Shown here piece by piece: positions 1-9,069 of a stretch of DNA of 64,000 nucleotides; position 1 is the stretch's first letter, and each line of letters starts with the position of its first letter. The notes beneath the pieces are model-generated. The model made no database searches, was not told the DNA's origin, and was given only the letters and a program-made list of their open reading frames with translations. The translations under genes were made by a program, and so were the position numbers. The stretch is from Teichococcus wenyumeiae (lineage in GTDB: Bacteria > Pseudomonadota > Alphaproteobacteria > Acetobacterales > Acetobacteraceae): positions 112,777 through 176,776 of the forward strand of contig NZ_RFLX01000005.1 in assembly GCF_003696345.1 (NCBI RefSeq), given 5' to 3'.

Positions 1-42
1 GATTCGGGGGGCCTCGGCCCGCCCGGTTGCGGGGGGCAGCAT
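1..42 (-). CDS. Possible 5' end of a gene truncated by the window edge
   Basis: An ATG at 40-42 on the minus strand opens a frame of 14 codons that runs off the window. It lies 40 bases downstream of the htpX stop in the same direction. In many alphaproteobacteria htpX is followed by the 16S rRNA methyltransferase gene rsmB, so that is the natural guess. Too little is visible to identify it and there is no clear ribosome binding site. Confidence 0.2.
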   Translation of the reverse strand, partial: MLPPATGRAEAPRI

Positions 43-81
43 AGGCCAGAAGCGGAGCGATCCGAAATCGTTCGCGGCGGC

Positions 82-1065
82 TCAGCCCCAGGGCCCGCGC
101 GGCCGCCGCGGCGGCGCCGGGCGCGCCCCACCGCGCGACCAGGGCCCGGCCCCGCGCGCCTGCGGCATGGCGGGGGCCATGGGTGCCCCGCCCGGCACGC
201 TCCAGCCGCCCCGGCCGCCGCCCATCCGCTGCGCCATTTCCATCAGCGCCGCCACCCGGTTCTCGGTGCGGGGATGGGTGGAGAACAGCCCGTCCAGCCG
301 CGCGCCGGAGAGCGGGTTGACGATGAACATATGCGCCGTGGCCGGGTTGGCTTCCGCCTCCGGGTTCAGGAAGACGCTCCGCCCCTGCTCCAGCCGCATC
401 AGGGCATGGGCCAGCCCGGCGGGGTTGCCGGTGATCTCGGCGGCGCCCCTGTCGGCCTCGTATTCGCGGGACCGGCTGACGGCCATCTGCACGATGGCCG
501 CCGCCATCGGCGCCAGCAGCATGACCAGCAGGCCCACCACCGGCCCCGGCCCCCGCTCCCGGTCCCGCCCGCCGAACAGCCAGCCGAACTGCGCCAACAT
601 GCCGATGGCACCCGCCAGGCAGGCGGTGACGGTCATGATCAGCGTGTCGCGGTTGCGGATATGCGCCAGCTCATGCGCGATGACGCCGGCCACTTCCTCC
701 TCCGGCATCAGTTCCAGCAAGCCGGTATTCACCGCCACCGCCGCATTCTGCGGGTTGCGGCCGGTGGCGAAGGCATTCGGCTGCCGCTCATGGATCAGGT
801 AGAGCGCCGGCATCGGCAGCCCGGCGCGGGCCGCCATGGCCTCCGTCATGCGCCAGAGCGCGGGCGCGTCATGCGGGCCGATCGGCCGGGCATTGTACAT
901 GCGCAGCACCATCCGGTCGCTGCCCCACCAGGCAAAAAGATTCGTGACGCAGGCCACGCCCAGCGCCACCACCATGCCGCCCCGGCCGCCCAGCAGGCCA
1001 CCCACCGCCACGAACAAGGCCGTCATCGCCGCCAGCAGAACCGTTGTTCGCAGATATCCGCCCAT
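82..1065 (-). CDS. htpX: Zinc metalloprotease HtpX (M48B family)
   Basis: Membrane-bound zinc protease that degrades misfolded inner-membrane proteins. The 327-residue product has two N-terminal hydrophobic segments (about residues 7-23 and 31-47), the zinc-binding motif HELAH at 131-135, further hydrophobic segments, and a downstream SREYEAD motif that supplies the third ligand. I chose the ATG at 1065 because GGGAAGGGG lies just upstream; the longer open frame to 1125 has no such site. The C-terminal tail is rich in Gly, Pro and Arg. It is divergent from the DUF1674 gene, a pairing common in alphaproteobacteria. Confidence 0.93.
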   Translation of the reverse strand: MGGYLRTTVLLAAMTALFVAVGGLLGGRGGMVVALGVACVTNLFAWWGSDRMVLRMYNARPIGPHDAPALWRMTEAMAARAGLPMPALYLIHERQPNAFATGRNPQNAAVAVNTGLLELMPEEEVAGVIAHELAHIRNRDTLIMTVTACLAGAIGMLAQFGWLFGGRDRERGPGPVVGLLVMLLAPMAAAIVQMAVSRSREYEADRGAAEITGNPAGLAHALMRLEQGRSVFLNPEAEANPATAHMFIVNPLSGARLDGLFSTHPRTENRVAALMEMAQRMGGGRGGWSVPGGAPMAPAMPQARGAGPWSRGGARPAPPRRPRGPWG

Positions 1066-1098
1066 GACCCCTTCCCTGTTCCGGCCTACACACCCCAG

Positions 1099-1293
1099 AT
1101 GTTGCGCATGATGAAGCCCGAACAAGAGGCCGCCACGCCGGCCACCCCCGCCCCGGCCGAAGCCGAGCCCCAGTCCACCCCCCCGGCGCCGCCCAAGCCC
1201 AAGTCGATGCCGGTCGAGATCGGCGGCCCCGCCGGGCCGGAACCGACCCGCTTCGGAGACTGGGAACGCAAGGGCCGCGTCAGCGATTTCTGA
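1099..1293 (+). CDS. DUF1674 protein, succinate dehydrogenase assembly factor 4 type
   Basis: Small protein of 61-64 residues. The N-terminal half is a low-complexity Ala/Pro/Glu stretch. The C-terminal half carries the family signature: [20 protein letters not shown] followed by RVSDF at the very end. The eukaryotic homologue SDHAF4 binds flavinylated SdhA and helps it join SdhB, so a role in complex II assembly is inferred. The start is uncertain between ATGs at 1099, 1108 and 1111 and no good ribosome binding site is seen. It is divergent from htpX. Confidence 0.85.
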   Translation: MLRMMKPEQEAATPATPAPAEAEPQSTPPAPPKPKSMPVEIGGPAGPEPTRFGDWERKGRVSDF

Positions 1294-1300
1294 GCGGAAA

Positions 1301-1332
1301 GGCCCTTCCGGCCGCTGGCGGCCGGAAGGGCC
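1301..1332 (+). terminator. Strong hairpin after the DUF1674 gene
   Basis: A perfect 14-bp stem (GGCCCTTCCGGCCG with its complement) encloses a 4-base loop, starting 7 bases after the stop codon. There is no T-tract, so it is either a Rho-assisted or a stability hairpin. Confidence 0.55.
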
Positions 1333-1530
1333 ATGCCCCGGATCGGGATTGCAGCCGGGAACGGTTGGCAGGGCAGGAAACAGCCCCGCCCATCCCGCAG
1401 GGGAGGCCGACCAGCCCCATCCTCAGCACGATCATTTCCTAACAGAAACGTTTTGACGCCTTCCTGTTGTTGCGCGACAAGAGCTGGAACGCCGCAGTGC
1501 CCGGCCCCGGCCCACAGGAGGATGGAAACC

Positions 1531-1857
1531 ATGCCCGTCTATGTCATCGCGGACATCAAAGTGACCGACGACGCATGGGTGCCGTCCTATGCGGCCGCGG
1601 TGCATGACATCGTCCACCGGCATGGCGGCAAGTACCTGGCACGCAGCGGCAAGGTCAGAACCCTGGAAGGCGCGCCGCTCGACACCACGCTGATCGCGCT
1701 TCTCGAGTTCCCCTCCGCCGAAGCCGCGGAGGCATTCGCCCAAGACCCCGACTACGCCCCCTATGCCGCGGCGCGCCAGAAGGGCAGCGACAGCCGCTTC
1801 CAGATGATCGACGACACCGACCTCGCGGGCACCATCCCCTATCTGCGCAAAGGCTGA
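1531..1857 (+). CDS. DUF1330 domain protein
   Basis: Protein of 108 residues with the DUF1330 ferredoxin-like alpha/beta fold: an N-terminal strand MPVYVIADIKV, the HGGKYLARSGK segment and the central LEFPSAEAAEAF segment. No enzyme activity is established for the family. The start at 1531 is supported by AGGAGG at 1516-1521, nine bases upstream; an in-frame ATG at 1522 overlaps that site and is less likely. It stands alone, downstream of a strong hairpin and convergent with tadA. Confidence 0.85.
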   Translation: MPVYVIADIKVTDDAWVPSYAAAVHDIVHRHGGKYLARSGKVRTLEGAPLDTTLIALLEFPSAEAAEAFAQDPDYAPYAAARQKGSDSRFQMIDDTDLAGTIPYLRKG

Positions 1858-1917
1858 ACAGGCCCTTCGAAGGCAACGCCTGCAGGCCGGGCGGGAGCCC
1901 TCCCCGGCCCCAGGCCT

Positions 1918-2358
1918 TCAGCGCAGCCGCGCGAAGAAATCCCGCAGCAGCCCGGCGCATTCCGCTTCCCGCACCCCGCCCACCACTTCCGGCGCATGGT
2001 GGCAGGAGGCGGCCTGGAAGATCCGTGCCCCGTGCTCCACGCCGCCGCCCTTGGGGTCATAGGCGCCGAAGACCACCCGCCGCACCCGGAAGAAGCTGGC
2101 AGCCTGCGCGCACATCGGGCAGGGCTCCAGCGTCACAGTCAGGGTGCAGTCCGGCAGGCGCGGGCTGCGGCGGGCGGCGGCGGCGGCGCGCAGCGCCAGG
2201 ATCTCGGCATGGGCGGTGGGGTCGTGCAGTTCCTCCACCCGGTTGCCGGCGCGGCCCAGCACGGCGCCGGCGGGGTCGGTCACCACCGCGCCCACCGGCA
2301 CCTCGCCCCGCGCCGCCGCCGCGCGGGCTTCCTCCAATGCGATCTCGATGGGGGTCAC
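1918..2358 (-). CDS. tadA: tRNA-specific adenosine deaminase TadA
   Basis: Converts adenosine 34 of tRNA-Arg(ACG) to inosine. The 146-residue product has the cytidine-deaminase fold zinc motifs: H50-A-E52 (ligand His and catalytic Glu) and PCPMC with C80 and C83. The GTG start at 2358 overlaps the stop of the upstream SDR gene by four bases (GTGA), which indicates translational coupling. The longer open frame upstream of this GTG lies inside the SDR gene. Confidence 0.92.
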   Translation of the reverse strand: MTPIEIALEEARAAAARGEVPVGAVVTDPAGAVLGRAGNRVEELHDPTAHAEILALRAAAAARRSPRLPDCTLTVTLEPCPMCAQAASFFRVRRVVFGAYDPKGGGVEHGARIFQAASCHHAPEVVGGVREAECAGLLRDFFARLR

Positions 2359-3113
2359 AGGCCCAGGAGCTGGCCGCCATCCACCGCGAGCGTCTGCCCC
2401 GTCACCCAGCGCGCGGCGGGAGAGGCCAGGAAGAGCACCACATCCGCCACTTCCTCCGGCACGCCGAGCCGGCCCTGCGGCATCGAGGCCAGCACGGACT
2501 GGTAGACCGGCGAGCCTTCCAGCCGCCGTTCCTCCCACCGCCCGCCGGGGAATTCGATCGAGCCGGGGGCGACGCCGTTCACGCGGATCTGCTTGCGGCC
2601 CAGCACGCGGGCCTGGCTCATGGTGTAGTGGTCCACCGCCGCCTTGGCCGCGCCATAGGGCAGCGAGCGCGCCGCCGCCCGCAGCGCCGAGATGGAGGAG
2701 ACATTGACGATGCTGCTGCCGCCCTGCAGGCGCGGCGCGGCCTCGGCCAGGAAGGGCTCGGCGGCGTGGCTGGCGCGCACGATGGCCATGATGTCCACCT
2801 GGAAGGAGGCGGCCCAGCCTTCCTCGTCATCCTCCGAGCCGAAGCCGGAAGCGTTGTTCACCAGGGTGTCGATGCCGCCCAGCGCCGCGGCGGCCTTGGG
2901 GATGAAGCGGGCGATGTCGGCGGCATCCGCCAGGTCGCAGGGGGCGGCGAAGGCGCCCTCGCCCAGCTCGGCCCGCGTCGCATCCAGGGAGGCCTGGCCG
3001 CGGGCGCAGATCGCCACCCGCGCGCCAGCCTGGGCAAGGCCCAGGGCAATGGCGCGCCCGATGCCGCGGCTGCCGCCCATCACAACGGCCCGCCGGCCGG
3101 AAAAATCGAACAT
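2355..3113 (-). CDS. SDR family NAD(P)-dependent oxidoreductase
   Basis: Classical short-chain dehydrogenase/reductase of 252 residues. The cofactor loop GGSRGIG is at residues 13-19, followed by NNAS, the active-site Ser in VNVSS and the YGAAK (YxxxK) catalytic pair; the C-terminus ends in the usual TGQTLAVDGG. The substrate cannot be told from sequence. The start at 3113 is preceded by GAGGAG six bases upstream, while the ATG at 3119 abuts that site. It forms a two-gene operon with tadA. Confidence 0.9.
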   Translation of the reverse strand: MFDFSGRRAVVMGGSRGIGRAIALGLAQAGARVAICARGQASLDATRAELGEGAFAAPCDLADAADIARFIPKAAAALGGIDTLVNNASGFGSEDDEEGWAASFQVDIMAIVRASHAAEPFLAEAAPRLQGGSSIVNVSSISALRAAARSLPYGAAKAAVDHYTMSQARVLGRKQIRVNGVAPGSIEFPGGRWEERRLEGSPVYQSVLASMPQGRLGVPEEVADVVLFLASPAARWVTGQTLAVDGGQLLGL

Positions 3114-3238
3114 GTGCATCTCCTCGCTTGCGCGCAGCAGAGGCGAAAGCACAGCGCGCCGCAAGAGGGCGGCCAGGGCCGCGCTTGTATCCGGCCGCCG
3201 CGCCGCGCATCTGCCATCCATTCATGGGGAAGAATCCG

Positions 3239-3982
3239 ATGCCGCGCCTGCTGCCCCTGCTTCTGGCCCTGCTGCTCGCCACCGCCGCCCAGGCCGAGGT
3301 GGCGCCGGATGCGATGCGCCGGGGCGAGGAGGCCGCCGCCGCCTTTGTCCGGCAGGTGCCGCCCACCACGCCGGTGGCGGCGCTGCCGCGCCTCAGCAAC
3401 CCCGCCACCCGGCCGATGCTGGAGGCGCTGTGGAACAGCGAGGCCGTGCTGGCCGGGCGCCCGCAGGGCGAGGCCGGCACCCAGGCGCTGCAACGCTGGG
3501 GCGATGCCGGCGCCACGATGCTGCGCCGCTACCTCGGCATCCTGCAGGCCGGGGTGAACGACCAGGCGGAACTCGGCCGCCGCATCGCAGCCCACCAGGA
3601 CGAGCTGACACGCGCCTTCACCTTCCTGCTGCGGGTCGGCACCAGCGTGCAGCAGGGGGCGCGAGACCGCGTGTCCCGCCTGCCGGAAGCGCAGCGGCGG
3701 GGGCCGGAGGTGACGCAGGCGCTGGAGCGGCTGGGCACCGGCTTGGCGCAGATCAGCCAGGGGATGCTGGGCCTGTTGCGCACGCAGGGGCTGCGGCCGG
3801 AGAACAGCCGCGCCATGGCGGAGGCCCTGGCGCAGGACCTGCCGCTGTTCCGCCCGCTGCTGACGCCCCAGCTGCGGCAGGCGGTGGCGCAATCGGCCGC
3901 CGGGGTGGCGCCCGGGTTGCAGGACGCGCCCACCCGTGAGGCGGTGGAGCAGGTGCGGCAGATGCTGGCCGGCGCGGAATAA
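3239..3982 (+). CDS. Hypothetical exported protein
   Basis: Protein of 247 residues that I do not recognise. Residues 1-19 form a signal peptide with a run of leucines ending AQA, so cleavage before E20 is expected and the protein should be periplasmic. The rest is mostly helical, rich in Ala, Gln, Leu and Arg, with no cysteines and no catalytic motif. The ATG at 3239 follows GGGGAAG at 3227-3233; an in-frame ATG at 3224 would add five residues. It is transcribed divergently from the SDR gene. Confidence 0.75.
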   Translation: MPRLLPLLLALLLATAAQAEVAPDAMRRGEEAAAAFVRQVPPTTPVAALPRLSNPATRPMLEALWNSEAVLAGRPQGEAGTQALQRWGDAGATMLRRYLGILQAGVNDQAELGRRIAAHQDELTRAFTFLLRVGTSVQQGARDRVSRLPEAQRRGPEVTQALERLGTGLAQISQGMLGLLRTQGLRPENSRAMAEALAQDLPLFRPLLTPQLRQAVAQSAAGVAPGLQDAPTREAVEQVRQMLAGAE

Positions 3983-4021
3983 CATTTGTCGGCGCCCGCA
4001 TCACGGTCTAGGGACCGCTGC

Positions 4022-4735
4022 ATGCGCAAGATGCCCTTGATCGGTGTGACCCTGGACGCGGAGCCGGCCGGTGGCTGGTCCAAGCTGCCCTGGTACGCCA
4101 TCCGCCAGAACTACCTCTCCGCCATCGCCGCCGCCGGCGGCCTGCCCATCGCCCTGCCGCATGAGCCGGAACTGGCGGAAGCCTATCTGGAGCGGATCGA
4201 CGGCTTGCTGGTCACGGGCGGCGCCTTCGACGTGGACCCCGCGCTCTACAATGGCGGCCCGGCGCATCCGACCGTCTCGCTGAAATCCACCCGCACCGCC
4301 TTCGAGCTGGCGGTGACGCGCGGCGCGCTGGCCCGCGACATCCCCGTGCTGGGCATCTGCGGCGGCGAGCAGCTCCTGGCCGTGGCCTTCGGCGGCACGC
4401 TCATCCAGCATATCCCCGACAGCGTGGCCGGGTGCCTGGCGCATGAGCAGCCCAACCCGCGCACCGAGCCGGGCCATGAGGTGAGGATCGCCGCCGGCAC
4501 GCTGCTGGAGCGCATCGCCGGCACCGCGCGCATGGCGGTGAACTCCGCCCACCACCAGGCGGTGGAGCGGCCGGGCAACGGCGCCATCGTCAATGCCGTT
4601 GCACCGGATGGGGTGATCGAGGGCATCGAGCACCCGGGGCACCGCTTCGCGCTCGGCGTGCAGTGGCACCCGGAATACGCGGTGGACCCCGCCGACCACC
4701 GCATCTTTGACGCCTTCGTGGAGGCCGCGCGATGA
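4022..4735 (+). CDS. Gamma-glutamyl-gamma-aminobutyrate hydrolase family (peptidase C26)
   Basis: Class I glutamine amidotransferase-like hydrolase of 237 residues, related to PuuD. It carries the nucleophile C113 in GICGGEQ and the His/Glu of QWHPE at 214-218. PuuD cleaves gamma-glutamyl-GABA in putrescine breakdown, but no other put genes are nearby, so the true substrate is open. AGGGA lies eight bases before the ATG. Its stop overlaps the start of the pseudouridine synthase gene by four bases (ATGA). Confidence 0.87.
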   Translation: MRKMPLIGVTLDAEPAGGWSKLPWYAIRQNYLSAIAAAGGLPIALPHEPELAEAYLERIDGLLVTGGAFDVDPALYNGGPAHPTVSLKSTRTAFELAVTRGALARDIPVLGICGGEQLLAVAFGGTLIQHIPDSVAGCLAHEQPNPRTEPGHEVRIAAGTLLERIAGTARMAVNSAHHQAVERPGNGAIVNAVAPDGVIEGIEHPGHRFALGVQWHPEYAVDPADHRIFDAFVEAAR

Positions 4736-5724
4736 GCGAAGACACCGAGACCGAAGCCGAGGGCCAGCGCGGCGAGCGCATCGCCAAGTGGCTGGCCCGC
4801 GCCGGCGTCGCCAGCCGGCGGGATGCCGAGAAGCTGGTGGCCGAGGGCCGCATCCGCCTGAACGGCGAGGTGGTGGAAACCCCCGCCACCTTCGTGGCGG
4901 AGGGCGATTCCGTCAGCCTGGACGGCAAGCCGGTGGGCGCGCCGGACCGCACGCGGCTGTTCCGCTACCACAAGCCCGACGGGCTGGTGACCACCCACAA
5001 GGACCCCGAGGGCCGCAAGACGGTCTTCGAGGAACTGCCGCCGGGCCTGCCCCGCCTGGTCTCCGTCGGCCGGCTGGACCTGACCAGCGAGGGCCTGCTG
5101 CTGCTGACCAACGACGGCGCGCTGAGCCGCAAGCTGGAGCTGCCGGGCAATGCCTGGGTGCGCCGCTACCGCGCCCGCGTGCATGGCTTCGTGGATGAGC
5201 GCGCGCTGGCCGCCCTGGCCCGTGGCATCACCATCGAGGGCGTAGCCTATGGCCCGATCGAGGCCGGGCTTGATTCCCGCCAGGGCACCAATTCCTGGCT
5301 GACGGTCTCGCTGAAGGAAGGCAAGAACCGCGAGGTGCGGCGGGTGCTGCAGCACCTGGGCCTGACCGTGACGCGGCTGATCCGCGTGGCTTACGGCCCC
5401 TTCCAGCTCGGCACCCTGCCCAAGGGCGCCGTGGAGGAAGTGAATGCCAAGGTGCTGCGAGACCAGCTGGGCCTGGAAGCGCCGCCGCGCGTGAGGCGGG
5501 GCGTGGACATCGCCGCCCAGGCCGCCGCCGCCTCGGCCGAGCCGAAGCCGGAGGCCCTCTCCCGCAGCCGCCCGGCCAAGCCGCCGCAGCCCAAGATCCC
5601 CCGCGCGCGCAACGCGGCGCGGTCGCTCGGCCTGGACGGGCCGCCGCGCCCCACGCGCGGCGGCGGCGCCAAGGCGGGCGGGCCCAAGCCCGGCACCCGC
5701 GCCGCCCGGCGCCCGCGCGACTAG
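4732..5724 (+). CDS. rRNA pseudouridine synthase, RsuA/RluB family
   Basis: Isomerises a uridine in rRNA. The 330-residue product has an N-terminal S4 RNA-binding domain (about 15-62) and a catalytic domain with GRLD, where D116 is the catalytic Asp. The last 70 residues are a Pro/Lys/Arg-rich basic tail with no predicted fold, probably an extra RNA contact; RluB proteins often carry such tails. It is coupled to the upstream hydrolase and followed six bases later by rsmD, so two rRNA-modification genes sit in one operon. Confidence 0.92.
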   Translation: MSEDTETEAEGQRGERIAKWLARAGVASRRDAEKLVAEGRIRLNGEVVETPATFVAEGDSVSLDGKPVGAPDRTRLFRYHKPDGLVTTHKDPEGRKTVFEELPPGLPRLVSVGRLDLTSEGLLLLTNDGALSRKLELPGNAWVRRYRARVHGFVDERALAALARGITIEGVAYGPIEAGLDSRQGTNSWLTVSLKEGKNREVRRVLQHLGLTVTRLIRVAYGPFQLGTLPKGAVEEVNAKVLRDQLGLEAPPRVRRGVDIAAQAAAASAEPKPEALSRSRPAKPPQPKIPRARNAARSLGLDGPPRPTRGGGAKAGGPKPGTRAARRPRD

Positions 5725-5730
5725 CGGGCC

Positions 5731-6294
5731 ATGCGCATCGTCGCCGGCCGCCATCGCGGCCGGAAGCTGGCCGCCCCCGCCGGCGCCACCACCACCCGCC
5801 CCACCGCCGAGCGGATGCGGCAGGCACTGTTCGACATGCTCTGGCACGCCCCCTGGGCCGGCCGCGCGGCGGTCGAGGGGCAGGCGGTGCTGGATGCCTT
5901 CGCCGGCACCGGCGCGCTGGGTCTCGAAGCGCTTTCGCGGGGCGCCGCCAGCGCCAGCTTCATCGAGCAGGACCGCGCGGCCCTGGCGGCGCTGCGGGCC
6001 AATATCGCCGCCTGCCGGGAAGACGCCGCCGCCACCGTGCTGGCCGCCGACGCCACCCGCCCGCCGCGTGCCAAGGCGCCTTGCGCGCTGGTCTTCCTGG
6101 ACCCACCCTATGGCAAGGACCTGGTGCCGCGTGCCCTGGCGGCACTGGGCGCCGCCGGCTGGATCGCCCCCGGCGCCCTGGTCTGCGCCGAGGTGGGGCG
6201 GGAGGAGGAACCCAGCCTGCCCGGCTTCGAGCTGCTGGCGGAGCGGGTACATGGCGCCGCCCGCGTGCTGGTGCTGCGGGCGCCGAAGGATTGA
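5731..6294 (+). CDS. rsmD: 16S rRNA (guanine(966)-N(2))-methyltransferase RsmD
   Basis: Methylates G966 of 16S rRNA using S-adenosylmethionine. The 187-residue protein matches the family length. It has the N-terminal MRIVAGRHRGRKL and RPTAERMRQALFDML segments, the SAM-binding DAFAGTGALGLEALSRG loop at about 55-71 and the catalytic DPPY at 124-127. It starts six bases after the pseudouridine synthase stop. The repeat element at 6301 begins six bases after its stop. Confidence 0.95.
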   Translation: MRIVAGRHRGRKLAAPAGATTTRPTAERMRQALFDMLWHAPWAGRAAVEGQAVLDAFAGTGALGLEALSRGAASASFIEQDRAALAALRANIAACREDAAATVLAADATRPPRAKAPCALVFLDPPYGKDLVPRALAALGAAGWIAPGALVCAEVGREEEPSLPGFELLAERVHGAARVLVLRAPKD

Positions 6295-6300
6295 AAGGTC

Positions 6301-6540
6301 GGGGGAGTGAACTCCCCCGAGCCCCCTCCTTTTTCTTCGGGTTTTCGGCTGCGCCTGCGGCGGCACCCTGGTGCGGGTTGCGCCGGAGGTCATGAACCTC
6401 CGGCGACTGCGGCCTCAGCACCTCTGGCCTTTTCAGACATGGCTTCGCCACCGGACAGCCAATTCGCCGTCCTGGCGCCACCCAACCCAGAAGAAAAAAG
6501 AAGCGGGGGTCCGGGGGAGAATTCATTCTCCCCTGGCCTT
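6301..6540. repeat. Intergenic repeat element, type B, two inverted end modules
   Basis: The gap between convergent rsmD and the 2OG dioxygenase gene is filled by this element. The left module has a hairpin at 6301-6318 (GGGGGAG / CTCCCCC) followed by CCCCCTCCTTTTTCTTC. The right module is the same thing inverted, with a hairpin at 6514-6533 (GGGGAGAAT / ATTCTCCCC). In the middle a 10-bp stem with 5-base loop lies at 6381-6405, followed by a segment that matches the centre of the copies at 44.9 and 62.4 kb. Both T-runs point outwards from their hairpins, so it could terminate both genes. Confidence 0.75.
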
Positions 6541-6543
6541 TCT

Positions 6544-7257
6544 TCAAACGAAGGTCAGCACCAGCACGTCGCGGAAGCCCGGCTCGCCGTCCCGCAACGG
6601 CAGAACCGGCGTCACGCCGTGCCAGACGCGGGCATCGTCCAGCAGCACGGCGTCCAACGGATTCTCCAGCACGAAATGGCCTTCCCCTTCCCGCCCATCG
6701 ACGCGGATGCCGGTGGCGCCGCCGGCCACGTTGTGGCGCCGCACCAGGGCCACCAGCACGAAGGCCACGCCGTCGCGGTGCATCCCTTCCGGCGTCGGCT
6801 GGCCCGGGGTGCCGGGGCGGGCCTCGATGCGGAACTGGTGCATCTCGATCCGCCAGGGGCGCGCGCCCTGGCCGGCGGCCTCGAAGGCGGCGCGGGCGCC
6901 GGACAGCAGGGCCGCCAGGGCCGGGCTTTCCGCCACCGCCGGCAGCACCGGCGCGAAGCGGCGCTGCACCCCGCCGTTCAGCGGGTTGTTGTTCAGCGTC
7001 TGGTAGTGCGGCCCGTCCGGGTCGCGCTGTACCACTCCGCCGGCCTCGGCATGGAAGATGGCGTGGCGGCGCAGGCGGTAGCGACCGCCATCGGCCATGT
7101 ACTCGTCCGGGCGCAGGTCGTCCCAACTGGCGGCGAAATCCTCCCAGGCGGCGCCGGAGAGCGCCTGCCCCGCCGGGTCGAAACCCGCCCGCAGCGCCGC
7201 GCCGGGCAGAAAGGCATGGCCATCGTGCCGGATGGCCTGGGCGAGGTCAGCACTCAT
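6544..7257 (-). CDS. 2OG-Fe(II) dioxygenase family protein (PF10014 type)
   Basis: Protein of 237 residues. The Fe(II)-binding motif is visible as H-R-D in GMHRDGVAF and a distal His in VWHGVTPV, with an Arg (FRDVLV) suited to bind 2-oxoglutarate. PF10014 includes amino-acid hydroxylases such as L-isoleucine 4-hydroxylase, but the substrate here is unknown. The ATG at 7257 overlaps the pdxJ stop by four bases. Coupling to pyridoxine genes is curious but does not prove a role in B6 metabolism. Confidence 0.83.
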   Translation of the reverse strand: MSADLAQAIRHDGHAFLPGAALRAGFDPAGQALSGAAWEDFAASWDDLRPDEYMADGGRYRLRRHAIFHAEAGGVVQRDPDGPHYQTLNNNPLNGGVQRRFAPVLPAVAESPALAALLSGARAAFEAAGQGARPWRIEMHQFRIEARPGTPGQPTPEGMHRDGVAFVLVALVRRHNVAGGATGIRVDGREGEGHFVLENPLDAVLLDDARVWHGVTPVLPLRDGEPGFRDVLVLTFV

Positions 7258-7988
7258 CTCCGCGCGTCCAGCATCGCCTGCTTCATGCGGCGGATGCTGG
7301 GGCCAAGGCCGTCGAACAGCGCCTGCCCCATCAGGAAATGGCCGATGTTCAGTTCCACGATCTCCGGCACCGCCGCCAGGATGGCCGCCGTCTCGTAATC
7401 CAGGCCATGGCCGGCATGGCATTCGATGCCGGCCTCCGCCACCAGCCGGGCGGCGTGGCGCAGGCGTGCCTCCTCCCGCGCGCGGGCCTCGCCGCGGGCC
7501 TCGCACCAGGTGCCGGTATGCAGCTCCACCGCCCCGGCACCGAGGCGCGCGGCGGCGGCGATCTGCGCCGGCTCCGGGTCCAGAAACAGCGAGACGCGGG
7601 CGCCGGCCTCGCGCAGCGCCGCCACAACGGGGGCCAGCGCGGCTTCCTGGCCGACGGCATCCAGCCCGCCCTCGGTGGTCAGCTCGGCGCGGCGCTCGGG
7701 CACCAGGCAGGCGGCATGGGGGCGGATCTCGCGCGCGAAGGCCACCATCTCGGCCGTGGCGGCCATTTCCAGGTTGATGGGGGCGGAAAGTTCGGCCCGC
7801 ATCGCCCGCACATCGGCGTCGCGGATGTGCCGGCGATCCTCGCGCAGATGCACGGTGATGCTGTCGGCGCCCGAATCCAGCGCCAGCCGGGCGGCGGCCA
7901 GCGGGTCCGGATGGTGGCCGCCGCGCGCGTTGCGGAGCGTGGCGACGTGATCGACATTGACGCCGAGGCGGATGGCGGGCGCGGTCAT
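7254..7988 (-). CDS. pdxJ: Pyridoxine 5'-phosphate synthase PdxJ
   Basis: Condenses 1-deoxy-D-xylulose 5-phosphate with the PdxA product to give pyridoxine 5'-phosphate, the last ring-forming step of the DXP-dependent B6 pathway. The 244-residue TIM-barrel protein has the family marks: [17 protein letters not shown] near the N-terminus, [11 protein letters not shown], and [12 protein letters not shown] near the C-terminus. It overlaps pdxA at its start and the dioxygenase gene at its stop, each by four bases. Confidence 0.96.
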   Translation of the reverse strand: MTAPAIRLGVNVDHVATLRNARGGHHPDPLAAARLALDSGADSITVHLREDRRHIRDADVRAMRAELSAPINLEMAATAEMVAFAREIRPHAACLVPERRAELTTEGGLDAVGQEAALAPVVAALREAGARVSLFLDPEPAQIAAAARLGAGAVELHTGTWCEARGEARAREEARLRHAARLVAEAGIECHAGHGLDYETAAILAAVPEIVELNIGHFLMGQALFDGLGPSIRRMKQAMLDARR

Positions 7989-8995
7989 GGCGCGGCTCCA
8001 GGCTGGGGAAGGGTCGTGGCGGCCATCCCGGCCGCCATGCGCAGGGCCGCCATCAGGCTGCCGGGCTCGGCGATGCCGCGCCCCGCGATGTCGAAGGCGG
8101 TGCCGTGGTCGGGCGAGGTGCGGATAAAGGGCAGGCCCAGCGTGACATTGACGCCGCCATCCATGTCCAGCGTCTTCAGCGGGATCAGCCCCTGGTCGTG
8201 ATACATGCAGAGTGCGGCATCGTAGCCGGCACGGGCGCGCGGCGTGAACATGGTGTCCGGCGGCAGCGGCCCGAAGGCCTCGATGCCCTCCGCCCGCAGT
8301 GTGGCGATGGCGGGGGCGACGATGCGCGCTTCCTCATCCCCCATGGCGCCGCCCTCCCCCGCATGCGGGTTCAGCCCGGCCACCGCGATGCGCGGCGCGG
8401 CGATGCCGAATTGCGCCCGCAAAGAGGCTGCCAGCACCCGGCCGGTGCGGATGATCTCGCCGGTGCTCAGCATCTCCAGCACCCGCCGCAGCGAGACATG
8501 GATGGTGACGGGCACCACCCGCAACTCGGGGCAGGCCAGCATCATCACCGGCGGCTCCGCCAGTCCGGCCAGCGCGCCAAGGAACTCCGTATGGCCGGGG
8601 AAGCCGAAGCCGGCGCCGTAGAGCGTGGCCTTGCTGATGGGATTGGTGACCAGCCCCGCCACCTGCCCTTCCTGCGCCAGCCGCACCGCGTGCTCGATGG
8701 ACGCCACCACGGCGGGGGCATTGGCGGCATCGGGCTGGCCGGGCACGGCAGGGGCTGCGAGCGGCACGGGCAGCACCGGCAGCGCATCGGGGAAGACGGC
8801 GCGGGCCTCGGCGGCATCGGCCACGGCGCGCAGCGGCACCGCCAGCCCGAGCCGTGCCGCCAGCGCCGCCAGCCGCGCCGGGTCGTCCAGCGCCACGAAG
8901 GCGGGGCCTTCACCGGCACGGCAGCGCATCCAGGCGGCCAGGGTCAGCTCGCCGCCGATGCCGGCCGGGTCTCCCATGGTCAGGGCAAGAATCAT
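7985..8995 (-). CDS. pdxA: 4-hydroxythreonine-4-phosphate dehydrogenase PdxA
   Basis: Oxidises 4-phosphohydroxy-L-threonine and feeds PdxJ. The 336-residue product has [10 protein letters not shown] at the N-terminus, GHTEFL, TNPISK and the metal-binding HDQGLIPLK. The family is NAD-dependent and metal-dependent. I start it at 8995 ([12 protein letters not shown]), where family members begin; the open frame extends 17 codons further without similarity. It is the first gene of a pdxA-pdxJ-dioxygenase operon. Confidence 0.95.
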   Translation of the reverse strand: MILALTMGDPAGIGGELTLAAWMRCRAGEGPAFVALDDPARLAALAARLGLAVPLRAVADAAEARAVFPDALPVLPVPLAAPAVPGQPDAANAPAVVASIEHAVRLAQEGQVAGLVTNPISKATLYGAGFGFPGHTEFLGALAGLAEPPVMMLACPELRVVPVTIHVSLRRVLEMLSTGEIIRTGRVLAASLRAQFGIAAPRIAVAGLNPHAGEGGAMGDEEARIVAPAIATLRAEGIEAFGPLPPDTMFTPRARAGYDAALCMYHDQGLIPLKTLDMDGGVNVTLGLPFIRTSPDHGTAFDIAGRGIAEPGSLMAALRMAAGMAATTLPQPGAAP

Positions 8996-9069
8996 CCTGG
9001 CAGCAGAACCGGTTTCCCGCCGGCCCGGAAGGCGCGGCACCGGCATGCCTGCCCCGCGCGCAGCGGTGC

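Noticed and set aside
4246..6393. Open frame of 715 codons on the minus strand
   Set aside because: It is antisense to the hydrolase, pseudouridine synthase and rsmD genes, and its sequence is low-complexity Gly/Ala/Arg as expected of a high-GC shadow frame.
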